Positions 8,595 through 18,339 of a DNA stretch of 23,649 nucleotides are shown in pieces. A program made the position numbers and the translations under genes. The DNA is from Chara braunii. Lineage: Eukaryota > Streptophyta > Charophyceae > Charales > Characeae. The DNA lies in the NCBI GenBank assembly GCA_003427395.1, contig BFEA01000071.1, forward strand, positions 2,594,194-2,617,842, read 5' to 3'. Position 1 is the first letter of the stretch. Each line of letters starts with the position of its first letter. The notes under the pieces are model-generated. The model made no database searches. It worked only from the letters and a program-made list of their open reading frames with translations, and was not told where the DNA came from.

Positions 8595-9179
8595 TGTGAA
8601 GGGAAACTCAGTAACAGGCCAAAGGTGTTAAGAGCTGCTGTATATGCTGATAATATCACAGTGAAAAGAACTACTGGTTATGCACCTTTTACACTGTGGT
8701 ATGGCCGTTATGCTACGTTACCAATTGAAAGTATTGTCAAGACATGATCATGTCAAGAGAGTGACAGGGATTATTCTATTTCAGAACTCCTTCAGATCAG
8801 GATGAGGCAGATATCTGAAATTGATCAGGCAGTGATGGATGCAGCAGAGAGAATGACATCCAACAGACTATCGGATCAAGAGAGATGGAACAAGAAAAGG
8901 TGTATAAGAAAAGAGAAATTGAAGATTGAAGATGTTGTTCTTCTGTTTGACAGTTATCTTGAGACACAATGGACTAAAAGATTGAAGCCTAGATGGCTTG
9001 GTCTTTACAGAATTACAGGAGAAGCAGAGAACAAAGTTTATGAGATATCAGAAATGGATGGATCCAGAGTTTTCGACATGGTATCAGGGTCAAAGCTTCA
9101 TAAGTTCATCTTCAGAGACCCTGACTTGATCCCTACAGTGACTCCGAAGAGAGGAAAGAGAAGTCAAACATCCAAGTAA
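8595..9179 (+). pseudogene. Integrase C-terminal part with GPY/F-like domain
   Basis: The frame continues from the TGA at 8592 through RTTGYAPFTLWYGR, a second TGA at 8745-8747 (IVKT*SCQ), and on to TAA 9177-9179. The second stop again falls at a position that is Trp in related elements as I recall them. The last ATG-initiated part (8802-9179, 125 residues) has a basic helical region and a GPY/F-like module, QWTKRLKPRWLGLYRITGEA. This module usually binds DNA or target chromatin. I see no chromodomain after it. Confidence 0.75.
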
Positions 9180-9576
9180 GAGAACGGTCATGAAGGACTG
9201 AGAAAGAGTACAGTAAGACACTGAGACAGTGAGGCTCAGTTATCAGCAGACAATGATCATTCTTGCATAGTCAATTCAGCATTTCAATTTCGGCATTTCA
9301 GTAGCAGTATTTCGGTTCCAGCATCCCAGTTTCAATATTCCAGTTTTAAGCAAGTCATTTCATTATTTATTTCAGCAAGCAACTAAGTTAATGACACTAT
9401 ATCCTTGATGCAGCGCTGCAGTCGTTCCATGAGTGTCAAACCCTGAGAGTGGGGAGTAACTGTGAGTACAGTTCTGAGAGCCTTGATACAGTGTCAAGAT
9501 CTGAGAGACTCATGGTTGTGGCACGTCAAGTGATATAAGAGGTATTATCTTTATTGCAAAAAGAAAGTCTGACGGA
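9180..9576. other. Post-pol untranslated region, TCAG-rich
   Basis: No open frame. The segment at about 9235-9390 is rich in TCAG/TTCAGCA words, similar in flavour to the spacers at 18600-18860 and 19190-19345. It may be the 3' UTR, or the beginning of an LTR, of the Ty3 element. I could not fix LTR ends because no upstream partner is in the window. Confidence 0.4.
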
Positions 9577-9990
9577 CATAAAGAAGGTCAGTTTTTTCTG
9601 ATTGAAAGTTATCAGCAGAAAGACTTTGTGTCTCTGACTAAGTCGTTCTTTCAAGAGATTCAGACGAAGGCAAGCATAAAGAAGTTCAGCTTTACTTGAC
9701 TAAGAGTGGTCAGTAGAGGGACTCCGTGCTTCTTGGCTAAGGGTCTGTCTTCACTCAGATGAGGGAAGGGACCTCTCTGAGATCAGTGTTTCAGTTTTTC
9801 CTTGAGACTGACGGGACGTCTCTTGGAAAAAGGAATCCCAGTTGACGGAAGGGACCTCTCTGGGGCTTGCACTAATTTCTTTACGTGAGGTCGAAGGGAG
9901 GTCTCTTGCGAACTTTTAGTGTTGGCTAGCATGTTATTGTTCAGTGCCTCTTGAGACTGAAGGGACGTCTCTTGAGAAGTGTTTGTCCTG
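9577..9990. repeat. Degenerate tandem repeats after the pol gene
   Basis: Two units start with CATAAAGAAG(G/T)TCAG at 9577 and 9675, 98 bp apart. They continue in parallel (ATCAGCAGAAAGACT / GTCAGTAGAGGGACT, then GACTAAG / GGCTAAG). After them a motif of the type GGGAC(C/G)TCTCT recurs at about 9768, 9813, 9851, 9895 and 9962, often preceded by TTGAGACTGA. These look like subterminal repeats of a retroelement UTR or LTR. Confidence 0.55.
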
Positions 9991-10090
9991 CTATGGGGCG
10001 TGGGGAGTCTGCTTGTGGGTTATGATATGCTTGCCTGGTTGTCTGTGTCAGGGGTCATTTTCTCTAACCTAAGGATGCGTTGATTGCCGG

Positions 10091-10640
10091 GGCCAGCCAG
10101 AGCCTTACCGCAGTAGGTTGCAATCTGGTGGGGTCAGCAGGTCCCCAACGTGAGTGTCGAATTCCGTAGTCAGCTGAGGCTAAGACTCCGGGGGTCTGGC
10201 CTATGAGGTTGAAAGGGGTCGGTTGAAACCCTACCGCAGTCAGAGGATGCAATCCAGTGAGGTTAGCCAGAGCCTGGAACTGTGGTTAGACCGGGCCCCA
10301 CGTTTAAAAATCTGGGCGGGGTAGCCAGCACCCTTGGCCAAAAACTGGTAGGTGAGCCGGTCCCTGACCGCAGTGGTCAAATCCGGATTCGGGACAGCCA
10401 GACCGACGAGACGTCTACTGTCATAGGGTGACCAGACCCGCTATAGTCTGGGTGTCCTGGCGAGAGTGCCAAAGGGCTGCCATACTCGAGCAGTGGGTAT
10501 GATTGGTCCTGACCTGGAGGCAGATCAAAGGGGCCGTCAAGGCAAATGGTCTGACTAGTCCTGGCCTGAGGCGGACCGAATGAGGTATGTCAGACTGAAT
10601 GGACGTCTGACATTCCTGGTCAGTGGTGGGCCGAAACCAA
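10091..10640. repeat. Degenerate tandem repeats of about 130 bp, then about 52 bp
   Basis: ACCGCAG occurs at 10107, 10233 and 10367. Each is followed by a related stretch (TTGCAATCTGGTGGGGTCAG, ATGCAATCCAGTGAGGTTAG, TCAAATCCGGATTCGGGACAG) and AGCCAGAGCC-like words. Farther right, GTCCTGACCTGGAGGCAGA and GTCCTGGCCTGAGGCGGAC form a shorter pair near 10505 and 10557. No protein is supported here. Confidence 0.5.
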
Positions 10641-10670
10641 GGCAATCAATAAATCCTTGGTACGAAGAGT

Positions 10671-10735
10671 TGTTATGTATTGATTATTATTTATTATTTA
10701 TTGTTTTATTTATGGGTTTTATTTTAATTTGTTGA
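10671..10735. repeat. TTAT-rich simple sequence
   Basis: An AT-rich tract dominated by TTATT and TTTAT words, interrupted and not a clean microsatellite. An AATAAA lies just before it, near 10648. Confidence 0.5.
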
Positions 10736-10836
10736 TGCTTAACTGTTGGCTGTCAGAGGGTCTGCGTGCTGGGGGATGGTTGTTGTCTGTGGGACTTGTT
10801 GGTTTTGCAGGTATATAGATACTTATCTGAAGTTCC

Positions 10837-11010
10837 CAGGCCAGAGAAAGAAAACAAGGGTTTGGTATCCCCTCCCTTTTGTCTGAGAAGTTGAGGAGAC
10901 GCCTCACTCAGGCCAGAGAAAGAAAACAAGGGTTTGGTATCTCCATCAAGTGAGGAGCTGAGAAGATGTCTCTCAGACTAGAGAACAGAAAAAAGGGTTT
11001 GGTATACCCT
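10837..11010. repeat. Three tandem units of about 65-72 bp with GGGTTTGGTAT
   Basis: A 33-bp stretch beginning CAGGCCAGAGAAAG and ending GGGTTTGGTATC is identical at 10837-10869 and 10909-10941. A third, diverged copy starts near 10974. GGGTTTGGTAT occurs once more, at about 12328, outside the array. The repeated minus-strand peptide NPCFLSLA is only a consequence of this DNA repeat. No gene is supported. Confidence 0.65.
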
Positions 11011-11110
11011 ACTCCCAGCATAGCAGATAGAGTGAGTACCCTCGTTACTGGGGTCATCCTTGGCATAAATGCCTGATCAAGAGCTGAGGTAATCTCCATG
11101 TGAAAAACCA

Positions 11111-11286
11111 ACGGATGAACAAGTCAAACATTCAGATGAAATCCTTCTTAAAATTTTATTTGGTGGCCGACAAGCGGCCTGGTTCACGAGGAGCCTGCAT
11201 CCCTGGCCTTAAAGAAGCCAAACTCTCAGGCCTGGGACTCTATGGAATGAACAGTGAACTGGAAATTTCATGAGCCGAAATCTGAC
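11111..11286. other. Non-coding flank of the minus-strand gag-like ORF
   Basis: No gene seen. A TATATAAG on the minus strand lies just beyond, at about 11311-11321 (plus strand CTTATATAG), inside the end of the next ORF. It could be an LTR TATA box, but nothing else supports a promoter. Confidence 0.3.
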
Positions 11287-11757
11287 TCAGAAAGCAGAAA
11301 AGAAGTCGCGCTTATATAGGACATAAAAGACAGCCATGAGTTCAAGCTGGAAAAGAAAGAGAAGGAAGAAGATGCTAAAGAGAATGCAGTGATTAGGGTG
11401 ATGAGGAGACGAGACAACACACGGGATAGAGGAAGGTGGAGCAGGCACTATGGCCTTGCTTACAGCTGGAGTAGAAGGAGCTCTGGGGATATAAGGAGGA
11501 CAAAAGGCGCTGGGCGTACCATAGCGCGCATCGAATTTCTTGCGAAGGACCTCCATCCTCTCTGGTGATGGAGTTCTCTCGTACCACCCTCCTAACGGGT
11601 AGCGAGGGTGTGGCCTTAAAAGACCATATCTTCGCGGCTCCTCATCTTCCTCCTCCTCTAAGCTATAATCTCACCGTGCCCTAGCTGGCGGTTCTTCTTT
11701 TGCTTTTCCTCCTCTCCCTCCCCTTCCTCTACCCTGTCCGCGGCGTGCCTCAGGCAT
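11287..11757 (-). pseudogene. Gag-like N-terminal ORF with a nonsense codon
   Basis: The minus-strand ATG at 11755-11757 opens a basic Arg/Gly-rich start (MPEARRGQGRGRGGRGGKAK). After 28 codons comes an in-frame TGA (11671-11673), then an acidic stretch (DYSLEEEEDEEP) and GGWYERTPSPERMEVL...KKFDARYG, ending at TGA 11287. A basic RG-rich start followed by an acidic linker is common in retroelement Gag proteins, hence the call, but no capsid or zinc-knuckle motif is visible. The last 40 residues are hydrophobic and Phe/Leu-rich and may lie beyond a lost frame or splice site. It could instead be a first exon of an unrelated gene. Confidence 0.4.
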
Positions 11758-12300
11758 GATGCACGTGAGGTGTCTAAGGGCTATGACTAAGAAAGTTGTG
11801 TGAGCGAGGTTTGTGATAATGAGATGAATCCTGAAAGCGGGAATGCAAGACTACCAAAAGAGGTAAAGAAAAACGATTGCGCTGACTACGGGAGATTACG
11901 GCATGCTACGTGAAAAAGAAGATGAGCACTAAAAAGAAAAGCAAGTACAGAGAGAAGAAGCCTAGCACAGAGAGAAAGAAACCTAGTGCAGGGAGATGGC
12001 TAGTGCAGAGAGTGAGGACGAACACTTAGTGAAGAGGCGAACGCCGAGAAGAGAGGCGAGCGCAAAGAAGGAAGGTGTGCTATGGTGGAGTGAAATCGGA
12101 AAAGAGTGACGAACAGCAAAAGGAAAAAGGAGAAGAAAGCGTTGCAGATCGAAAGAGATTAAGAAGAAGAGTGTGAGTTGAGAGGACGTGCAGAAGAACC
12201 AAGATAGCGCAAAACTATTATGTGAGCGTCACCGTAAATGGCAATGAGTGTGAGTGAGTCTACCGCTAGTCTAGACTGTTTTTATATTGGCTGATCATGC
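11758..12300. other. Purine-rich non-coding stretch with short tandem units
   Basis: The plus strand is AG-rich. Around 11945-12020 the words CCTAGCACAGAGAGA, CCTAGTGCAGGGAGA and CTAGTGCAGAGAG follow each other as 20-25 bp degenerate tandem units. This would be the 5' leader side of the minus-strand gag-like ORF. No coding region seen. Confidence 0.4.
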
Positions 12301-12837
12301 GTTTTAACCCAGCGGGGACGCTGGGTAGGGGTTTGGTATTATGTCGGAGGGCGCGGTGTCCCGGCCCTCCTCTGTGTACCAAGTTCCTGCCTGGTACCGT
12401 TCTCTTGCTCTGGTATTGCAGCCAGTAGCCATCTCCGCGATCCTTAGAGCCCGGGCTGAACCCTGGTGTGGACTGGTTCTGTCGGAGCATGCCCTTAGCA
12501 AAAGGGTGCGCCACAGGGCTTTCCATTGGTCCATGCAGGCTCGGCGCCCTGCTGTAGAGCAGAGCACAACCGGCCTGTGGCCGTGGTAGCCGCCGGGTTC
12601 GCCCTGGGACGCGAAGGTGAGAAGACTGGCGCAGTCTTTTCTATTGCGCGCCGAGTGCCCTTCTACTGGGTTGTGGGCCAGGTATACAAACCAGTGGTCA
12701 CTGTCATAAAAGAGACAAGGCTAAGGAATGGGAAAAGGAAAATTAGATGAGCAGTTGAGAGCCTAGTCTATGTGAACTGAAGGTTGCTAATCGAGAACAC
12801 TCGACGCTCCATAGTCGTTCGTCACTAAAAGTTGTTA
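12301..12837. other. GC-rich stretch without a convincing gene
   Basis: Overlapping open frames of 74-87 codons exist on both strands (12266-12589), but they share no motif and simply reflect local GC content. It contains the isolated GGGTTTGGTAT copy near 12328. Nothing else recognised. Confidence 0.35.
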
Positions 12838-12873
12838 TCTATTATATTATTATTACTATTATTATTATTATAT
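12838..12873. repeat. ATT/TTA microsatellite
   Basis: A run of ATT units with a few interruptions (TATTATATTATTATTACT and onward). It marks the start of the first copy of the imperfect 363-bp duplication described next. Confidence 0.7.
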
Positions 12874-13400
12874 CTCCATCAGCTGATATCTGACGCGGTG
12901 CCTCTCTTTTTAACCTGTCACCTCGTGGGGAGGCCAACAGTTCAGGCTTTGAGTTTGGGTGGCGGTTTATGGCCTAGTCAGGCCCGACCCCTTGCATGTC
13001 ATCTGTATTGGGCCTGCTCGTCTGAACTCTACGCTAGTAGGGCCCTGGTAGCTGTATTGGGGGCCAGATAAAGTAGGGTCTAGTGAAGGAAAAAAGGTGT
13101 GAGAAGAAAAGTTGGGCTTTAAGTTTTGTGCGTGGACTTATGCCGTTGCTCAGGTGGAACTGTGGCGCGGAGACAAATTTGAAGCGCCGTTGTCCTTTCG
13201 TTCTACATTCATCATCATTACTAATTTTATTATTATCACTTAAGTTTTCTATTTTCGATTTTTCTTTACCTGTTGGCCTGTCCTTTCGTGGGAAGGCCAA
13301 CGGTTTGAATTTCGAGCCAGCGACCCGCGGCCTAAGTAGGCCGATCTTGCGCGTACTGTCTCTGGGTGAGCTTCGAACTGGTGCCGTGTGGTGAGACCCC
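12838..13400. repeat. Imperfect tandem duplication with a period of about 363 bp
   Basis: CCTGTCACCTCGTGGGGAGG at 12914 corresponds to CCTGTCCTTTCGTGGGAAGG at 13277. Both are followed by CCAAC(A/G)GTT and, about 45 bp later, GGCCTA(G/A)(T/G)...AGGCC. Both copies are preceded by an ATT-rich tract (12838-12873; 13208-13242). The copies are strongly diverged. The 152-codon minus-strand frame across the second copy (13034-13492) has no support. Confidence 0.5.
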
Positions 13401-13841
13401 AAAAGGAGGGCGACCCGCGGCCGCATTAGTAGGAGACTTATCACCCCGAATGGAGGGTCATAGGTCCCCTCCTTGACATCGGATGCGGGCACCCATTAGG
13501 GAAATAGGCGGTAGTTAGTTTTAAGGAAAAGAAAGTGCCGATCGGTATCCCGTTATGGGACCACTGCCTGGAGGTCGCAATTATTATCACGGCAGGATTA
13601 AACGACAGGGACAAGATGAGAAAGGTCTGAGTGTGTAGTGACTAGCGATGTTTAGTTTACCGCTCCACTATTTTTCTTTGTTTTAACTTTAGTTTAATTT
13701 ATTTTATTATCCCCAAGATTCACGGGATATTGATAAGCCAAAACTAAGGCTATCTTGGACTCTTCGCTCAAAGCATGGGGATCGTAGTGTAGTAAAAGTC
13801 TATAAACGAAGGGAAAAACTAGGCTACTGGGCGGTTTTTAG
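13401..13841. other. Non-coding stretch, nothing recognised
   Basis: I find no open frame of note, RNA motif or clean repeat in this interval. It ends at the TAG (13839-13841) that bounds the following open frame. Confidence 0.35.
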
Positions 13842-13907
13842 TCTGAGGGTACTTGCGAACTAGCTCGCTGCATTGGCGCTGCTAGTCAGGGTCCGAAGGC
13901 TGGAGTA

Positions 13908-14504
13908 GTGGAGACAGGTGTTAAGTCATCCGAAGTGCGTACTTCTGGGGTCGGACCTCTGGCTATTCAAGATGCGGCTATGGCGTTGCATGGGTATAGA
14001 CCCTGCTACTGGTACCACCAGATTCGGTGGAAGCCTATGTCCGGGGAGGGACCCTGGATTACGGCTATACTCAACTATGATGGGGGTGACGAGCTGAGAC
14101 TGAGGACCAACGTAGGCGGAGGAAAAGAGGAGGAGATGCGCACTGATGGAAGGCTACATGACGCTATCATAGAGACGAAAGACCGTGTGGAGAGGCGCTG
14201 CAGAAAAGACGGTGTGACGGTGAAAATGCAGGTAACGGTCTCGCATCATGAGACCAAGACCTCAATGGACGAGGCGGACTGGGAGCAGGCCCACCTGGAA
14301 CGAGACTTAGGTGGGGAGAGCGACATGAGCGAGGCGGAGGACCGGGAGACGGACCTCAGGTCCTGGATCAGACCAGGCGAGATCCAGAGGCATCACTGCG
14401 CTGCGAAGCCGGTGGAAGAGGGACCTGAGGCCAACTCACGACAGCTAACGCCCAGAGGCCGTGGGACTGGGGAAAAACAGAGCAAAGGGAAGAAACATGT
14501 GTGA
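13908..14504 (+). CDS. Hypothetical charged protein, doubtful
   Basis: The frame is open from 13842 to a TGA at 14502. The first usable start is the GTG at 13908 (198 codons), and the first ATG comes later (MALHGYRPCYWYHQ, near 13980). The predicted protein is hydrophilic and mixed-charge, with Lys/Glu/Arg-rich stretches (GGGKEEEMRTDGR; DMSEAEDRETDL), and has no signal peptide, membrane segment or recognisable domain. A 198-codon chance frame is uncommon at this GC content, which is the main argument for it. No homologous copy is visible elsewhere in the window. It could be an exon, a decayed element fragment, or chance. Confidence 0.3.
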   Translation: METGVKSSEVRTSGVGPLAIQDAAMALHGYRPCYWYHQIRWKPMSGEGPWITAILNYDGGDELRLRTNVGGGKEEEMRTDGRLHDAIIETKDRVERRCRKDGVTVKMQVTVSHHETKTSMDEADWEQAHLERDLGGESDMSEAEDRETDLRSWIRPGEIQRHHCAAKPVEEGPEANSRQLTPRGRGTGEKQSKGKKHV

Positions 14505-14947
14505 GGCGAGAGGGGATCGACACGCGTGGCGAGAGGGCCGGCAGCGGAGGGGCTGAGCCAAGGACGTGGCGCAAGCGATTTTTTTTTACATCTGTCGTGC
14601 GAAAAGGGGGATATACAAGGTCAACGCGTGTGAGAAGAAGAGGGGCGGTTACGAGAGAACGCATGCGCTACGCGTGGCATTCCAAGAAGGGCAGAGGCGT
14701 GAAATTGGGAGATCTGCTCAATGCCTCGACACATCATCTGAGGGATGAGCCAGTGCATGGGGGTAGGGGAGCATCACCCAGGGAGCTGTTTTCTTGAATC
14801 TGTTCCCGCGCGCCAGACTTCTTGGGCCTGTCCTTGATCGCCGTGAGGCATGGCCTAGAGACCAGCAAACTGAGGGAATTGGTGCGCGCCAGTATGAGGG
14901 CCGTCGATCCGTGAGTGACATCAGTAGGAGAAGGAACGAAAGAGGAG
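14505..14947. other. Non-coding or unresolved GC-rich stretch
   Basis: Several overlapping frames on both strands (14501-14921) have no family features. One of them runs across the assembly gap at 15043 and so cannot be trusted. Confidence 0.35.
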
Positions 14948-15138
14948 GTTACAGAGGGAGAGAGAGGGTTAGCGCTCAGTGCTGGGGAGACGTTCCTACT
15001 CATCGCCTGACAGATGAGTCTGTACGCTTGCACCTTCAGGCANGTTACAGAGGGAGAGAGAGGGTTAGCGCTCAGTGCTGGGGAGACGTTCCTACTCATC
15101 GCCTGACAGATGAGTCTGTACGCTTGCACCTTCAGGCA
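14948..15138. repeat. Perfect 95-bp direct repeat around a single N (probable assembly join)
   Basis: Positions 14948-15042 and 15044-15138 are identical over 95 bp, from GTTACAGAGGGAG to CACCTTCAGGCA, and are separated by one N at 15043. A lone N flanked by exact copies is what a scaffolder leaves when two contig ends overlap but are not merged. True sequence probably has one copy. Frames crossing this point are artefacts. Confidence 0.85.
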
Positions 15139-18100
15139 ACCAATTGGAAGTTAGTACCTCGAGCCGTCCTCGCGAGCTTGGTATAGTCTGAAAAAGCAAG
15201 AAGACACCAGTACATCGAGAGGACGCATGATCCGGGTGAGAGTGTTAGCGCTGATTGATGTCAACAATCGCCCTTGCTCCAGCGTGATGTTCTTGCTGCT
15301 AGCAAAGCTAGCATACGTGCCTCCTCAACCATGATGTCACAGAATGCAATGGGTGACGAGTTCACCCGGATGAGACCTGATGCGTTTTAGTGGTTGTGGG
15401 AGAGGATCTCCATCGCGCGTGTATGTACGGGGTCTGAGCTGGTCGAAGGGGGAGCGTTTAGTTATTTGTTTTCAAGCTTTTGCAAGAGTGATCCGACTCA
15501 TCCCCCCCCCTTCGCAATCAACTAGTGACTATTAGTCGTTGGGCGTCAATTGGCTATGGTGAGAAGTCAACGGGAAGGAAGTTTTAGCGGTGTGAGTTAA
15601 GAAGGGAGCCTAGGCAGTACAGTTGTCATCAGAGGCAGTTTTTGCGTTTCATGGATGGTACACAAACGAACCGGCAATCTTCAGCATTGTCTTGAAAGCA
15701 GGGTCACGAGTAAATCGTGTGCGTGTTACCATCGCCATAGCATGTTGTGGGATAGAGCATCTAAGTAGAGAGAAAAGGTGATCAACGTGGGAAGGCTTAT
15801 ATACACGTCTGGTTTGAGGCTGTTATTGTCACCTGGCCTATTTCAAGTTACCCTTCTCGCTGGGACTACGGTGTTGGGATACTGCTCTGACCTCCGTCAC
15901 TGGCTCAGAGAATCACAGCAAGTAGAGGCGAGGATAAAACAACATGAATGATCGAGCGACCCTCGGGAGGTGATTTAATTTTGAGGAGTGATTGGAACTA
16001 GTCTTCCAGTTCAAAGTCACTTCACTTCATCTCCAACCAGGCAGACCTGCTATGATCAAATGAGTATCTGTTTCTGCTAGACTTCATGTTGTCCGGGTCG
16101 CACTAACGGACGGGTTCTTGAGATAGTAATGGAGAGGTGATTCTCAGTTAACATCAACGCCATTCGTGCATATGCGTTGGCTATGAGGTAGTTGTTGACT
16201 AGCCAGAGAGCCATGAAAACTTGAGGCACTAGGACGTTCTTGTCTGAACGGGCGCTACTGATCAGACCACAAATACGTTGGCAGGAGTTCTGAGCTAAGT
16301 AATAATTAACGATATAAAAGTTCTTGCCTCTGAAAACGCTTGTCTCTTGTCAAGACTCGACAAGGTAATGAAATCCCATCTTTATAACTGAGTATGACCG
16401 GAAAGTACCAATTGTTTCGTAAGTTACGAGCTTGTTATTAATCGAACCAGCAGCTTGTGAGTAGCTCTCGAGGGTGATTGTCGTCAGTAAATCGAGTAAA
16501 CTCATGGTTGGAAATGCAGGGATCGTCACTTAGGCTTCACGCTAGAAGTCAGTTGATAAGAAAATGACTAAGTGACGAGAGAACTCGTCTTGCATGCTTC
16601 AGTCGTGTGATCCGAAATCTGGCTAAGGATGGGGATGAGGGTTTCTAGTATGAGTTGCGATATAACACAAAAGAGTAAGAGAAAGGTAACAGGTCAGGGC
16701 CAAGGAACACAACGAGTGGAGTTTAAACCTGTGTGATAATTTTTTCTGGTCTCTCTTGTGATTTCGGTGATAAGTCAAAATTCGACTCTCAAGTTGTGCG
16801 TGGAAATTGGACAAGGACTAAAGACCTTAATGTCACTAAGAGTCTTAATCTATGTTTATTACCTTGCATACAGCCGTAAGAGCGCTCGACTACAAGAGTC
16901 TGTATGTCCTCTTGTTATCGAATGCGTTTACGGTTGGACGAACTTACATGCTCTTTCACGATTGAGTTGCGGACTCATTGGAACTAAAATGAACGGATGA
17001 GCATTTAGACAAATACACCTACGATTACCTGAAAAGGGGAAGCACAACAACGACCGATCAGAGCAAGTTAGTGTGATGAGGATGGTCTGCTAATCGATGC
17101 TGACTGTCTCTGACTTATTGGATCGGCTTGATGGACAGAAGGCAACGGATCCTAAAGAAAGTAATTTATTTATTGGCTAAGTTTCTCCTGGATGGAGACT
17201 GAGATTGCGCTCTGTCTTTACCCAGGGTAATCTTTCCACTCGCTTGGTAAAATCAGGTAGAAAGTGAGGTACGGCCAAAGGCATCAGTGAGTTTTTCTTA
17301 AGTTGGGCAAAATTCTTAGTTTGTTCTCGCCTTCCCAATCGCCGCTCATTAGTATCATGGAAAGAGAATGAGCTGCCTTCCGTGAATCTCAATGGTAAGT
17401 TATATTCACTCGAGTCAGTTTCGGTCGTTCGCTCTGAAGGACAGAGCACTACCGTGAGCGAGGGCATTCTGAGAACTTTACTACATTTAGACGAAAACCA
17501 GACCTATGTTCTGTGGCTACGTTTAGCCGTCGCTCCGAGGATTTGCGAGAGCCTGAACAATCTAGCTCCTGCTGTTGTAGTGTTCTTTTCCTGAGTAAGT
17601 GCCCAACTGTGGCTTGTTGGACTGGAGTCTAGCGTCCACTGAGACTGCGTGGCAGTTTGTTCCTGCTGTCCCACATGCTTCAATACGTCCCCTGCTCACC
17701 TCTATCTAAGAGAACAGACTACTCATTGTGAGTTATCCTAACGATACTCCTCTCGGCCAGGAGTTACTCGAATCAGCCACTAACGAACCGGCGGTTGAGA
17801 ACCTTTTTAACAGCTATCAGTCTCAAAAGAGAGATACATGCGTCAAGCAAGACAGACTAAATCAGACAATCAGTTCAAGGTTCTATTTATTTATTTAGAC
17901 ACTTATGCATTTTATTCAACTACAGTCGATGCAAGCACAAAACTGATGCAACAAACCAAACCAGCAACGAACTGTAATCACTCGGTGCTCAGGTTACAGT
18001 CATTTGATGCTCAACCGTTGAAGCCAGACAACGCGGCGAGACACGAATAAACAGCAAACTGTTGCGGCACATGGCAATCAATCGGTAACCTTCCATATGT

Positions 18101-18339
18101 TTTCATCAGAACTTGACCACCCCTGAATGGTGATTTGATTTCAGTCTGATTAGTACCTAAACCGTGGTAGAACGAGCAGAGATCCGTCAGCGAAACACTG
18201 CAGATAAAACGGTGAATAAGCAGCGGTCTGGCAACCCTCAAAACCGGCCAATCGACACACGAGCTACTTTTATATCCGTAGCCCTCTACCAGAACTTGGG
18301 GTTCACTGCTTGGGATCTGATTGAGACAAAAGGGAAAGC
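15139..18339. other. Long stretch without a convincing gene
   Basis: About 3.2 kb without a supported gene. There is a run of nine C at 15502-15510 and TATAAAAG near 16313. A minus-strand frame at 17177-17467 (96 codons from an ATG, MPSLTVVLC...) looks moderately protein-like but matches nothing I know. A plus-strand frame at 17838-18050 is AT-rich and unsupported. ATTTATTTATT-type tracts occur near 17165 and 17885. No tRNA or rRNA signature seen. Confidence 0.35.

Larger units (their letters stand above)
6150..9179 (+). mobile_element. Ty3/gypsy LTR retrotransposon pol fragment, 5'-truncated and inactivated
   Basis: One plus-strand frame spans 6150-9179 and encodes, in order, the pre-RT linker, reverse transcriptase, RNase H, the H2C2 zinc finger, the integrase core and a GPY/F-like C-terminal domain. 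RT before integrase is the Ty3/gypsy order. The frame is cut by TGA at 6450 and 6471, TAG at 7740, and TGA at 8592 and 8745. No gag or protease is present upstream, because a minus-strand gene begins within about 30 bp. I see no LTR pair around it. The DNA is more AT-rich than the 20-23 kb region. It can only move, if at all, with proteins supplied by other copies. Confidence 0.85.

Noticed and set aside
6450-8747. TGA read as Trp through an alternative nuclear genetic code
   Set aside because: TGG is used freely for Trp in the same frames, a TAG also interrupts the pol, one TGA (5214) aligns with Arg rather than Trp, and TGA ends otherwise plausible ORFs (20060). Mutation is simpler.
9577-11010. 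CRISPR array
   Set aside because: Repeats are degenerate with unequal spacing, no constant short repeat with unique spacers, and the context is eukaryotic retroelement DNA.
10719-11111. Two minus-strand ORFs sharing the peptide NPCFLSLA
   Set aside because: The shared peptide comes from the DNA tandem repeat, not from a protein family.
13360-13390. tRNA-like T-arm word (TTCGAACTGGTGCC)
   Set aside because: No matching acceptor stem, D-arm or anticodon arm could be placed around it. Similar words at 21816 are inside coding sequence.
13034-13492. 152-codon minus-strand ORF
   Set aside because: It lies over a DNA duplication, has no recognisable features and conflicts with plus-strand frames of equal quality.
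14794-15186. 130-codon ORF on plus and 131-codon ORF on minus with an X in the middle
   Set aside because: Both cross the N and the duplicated 95 bp. The repeated peptide is an artefact of the assembly join.
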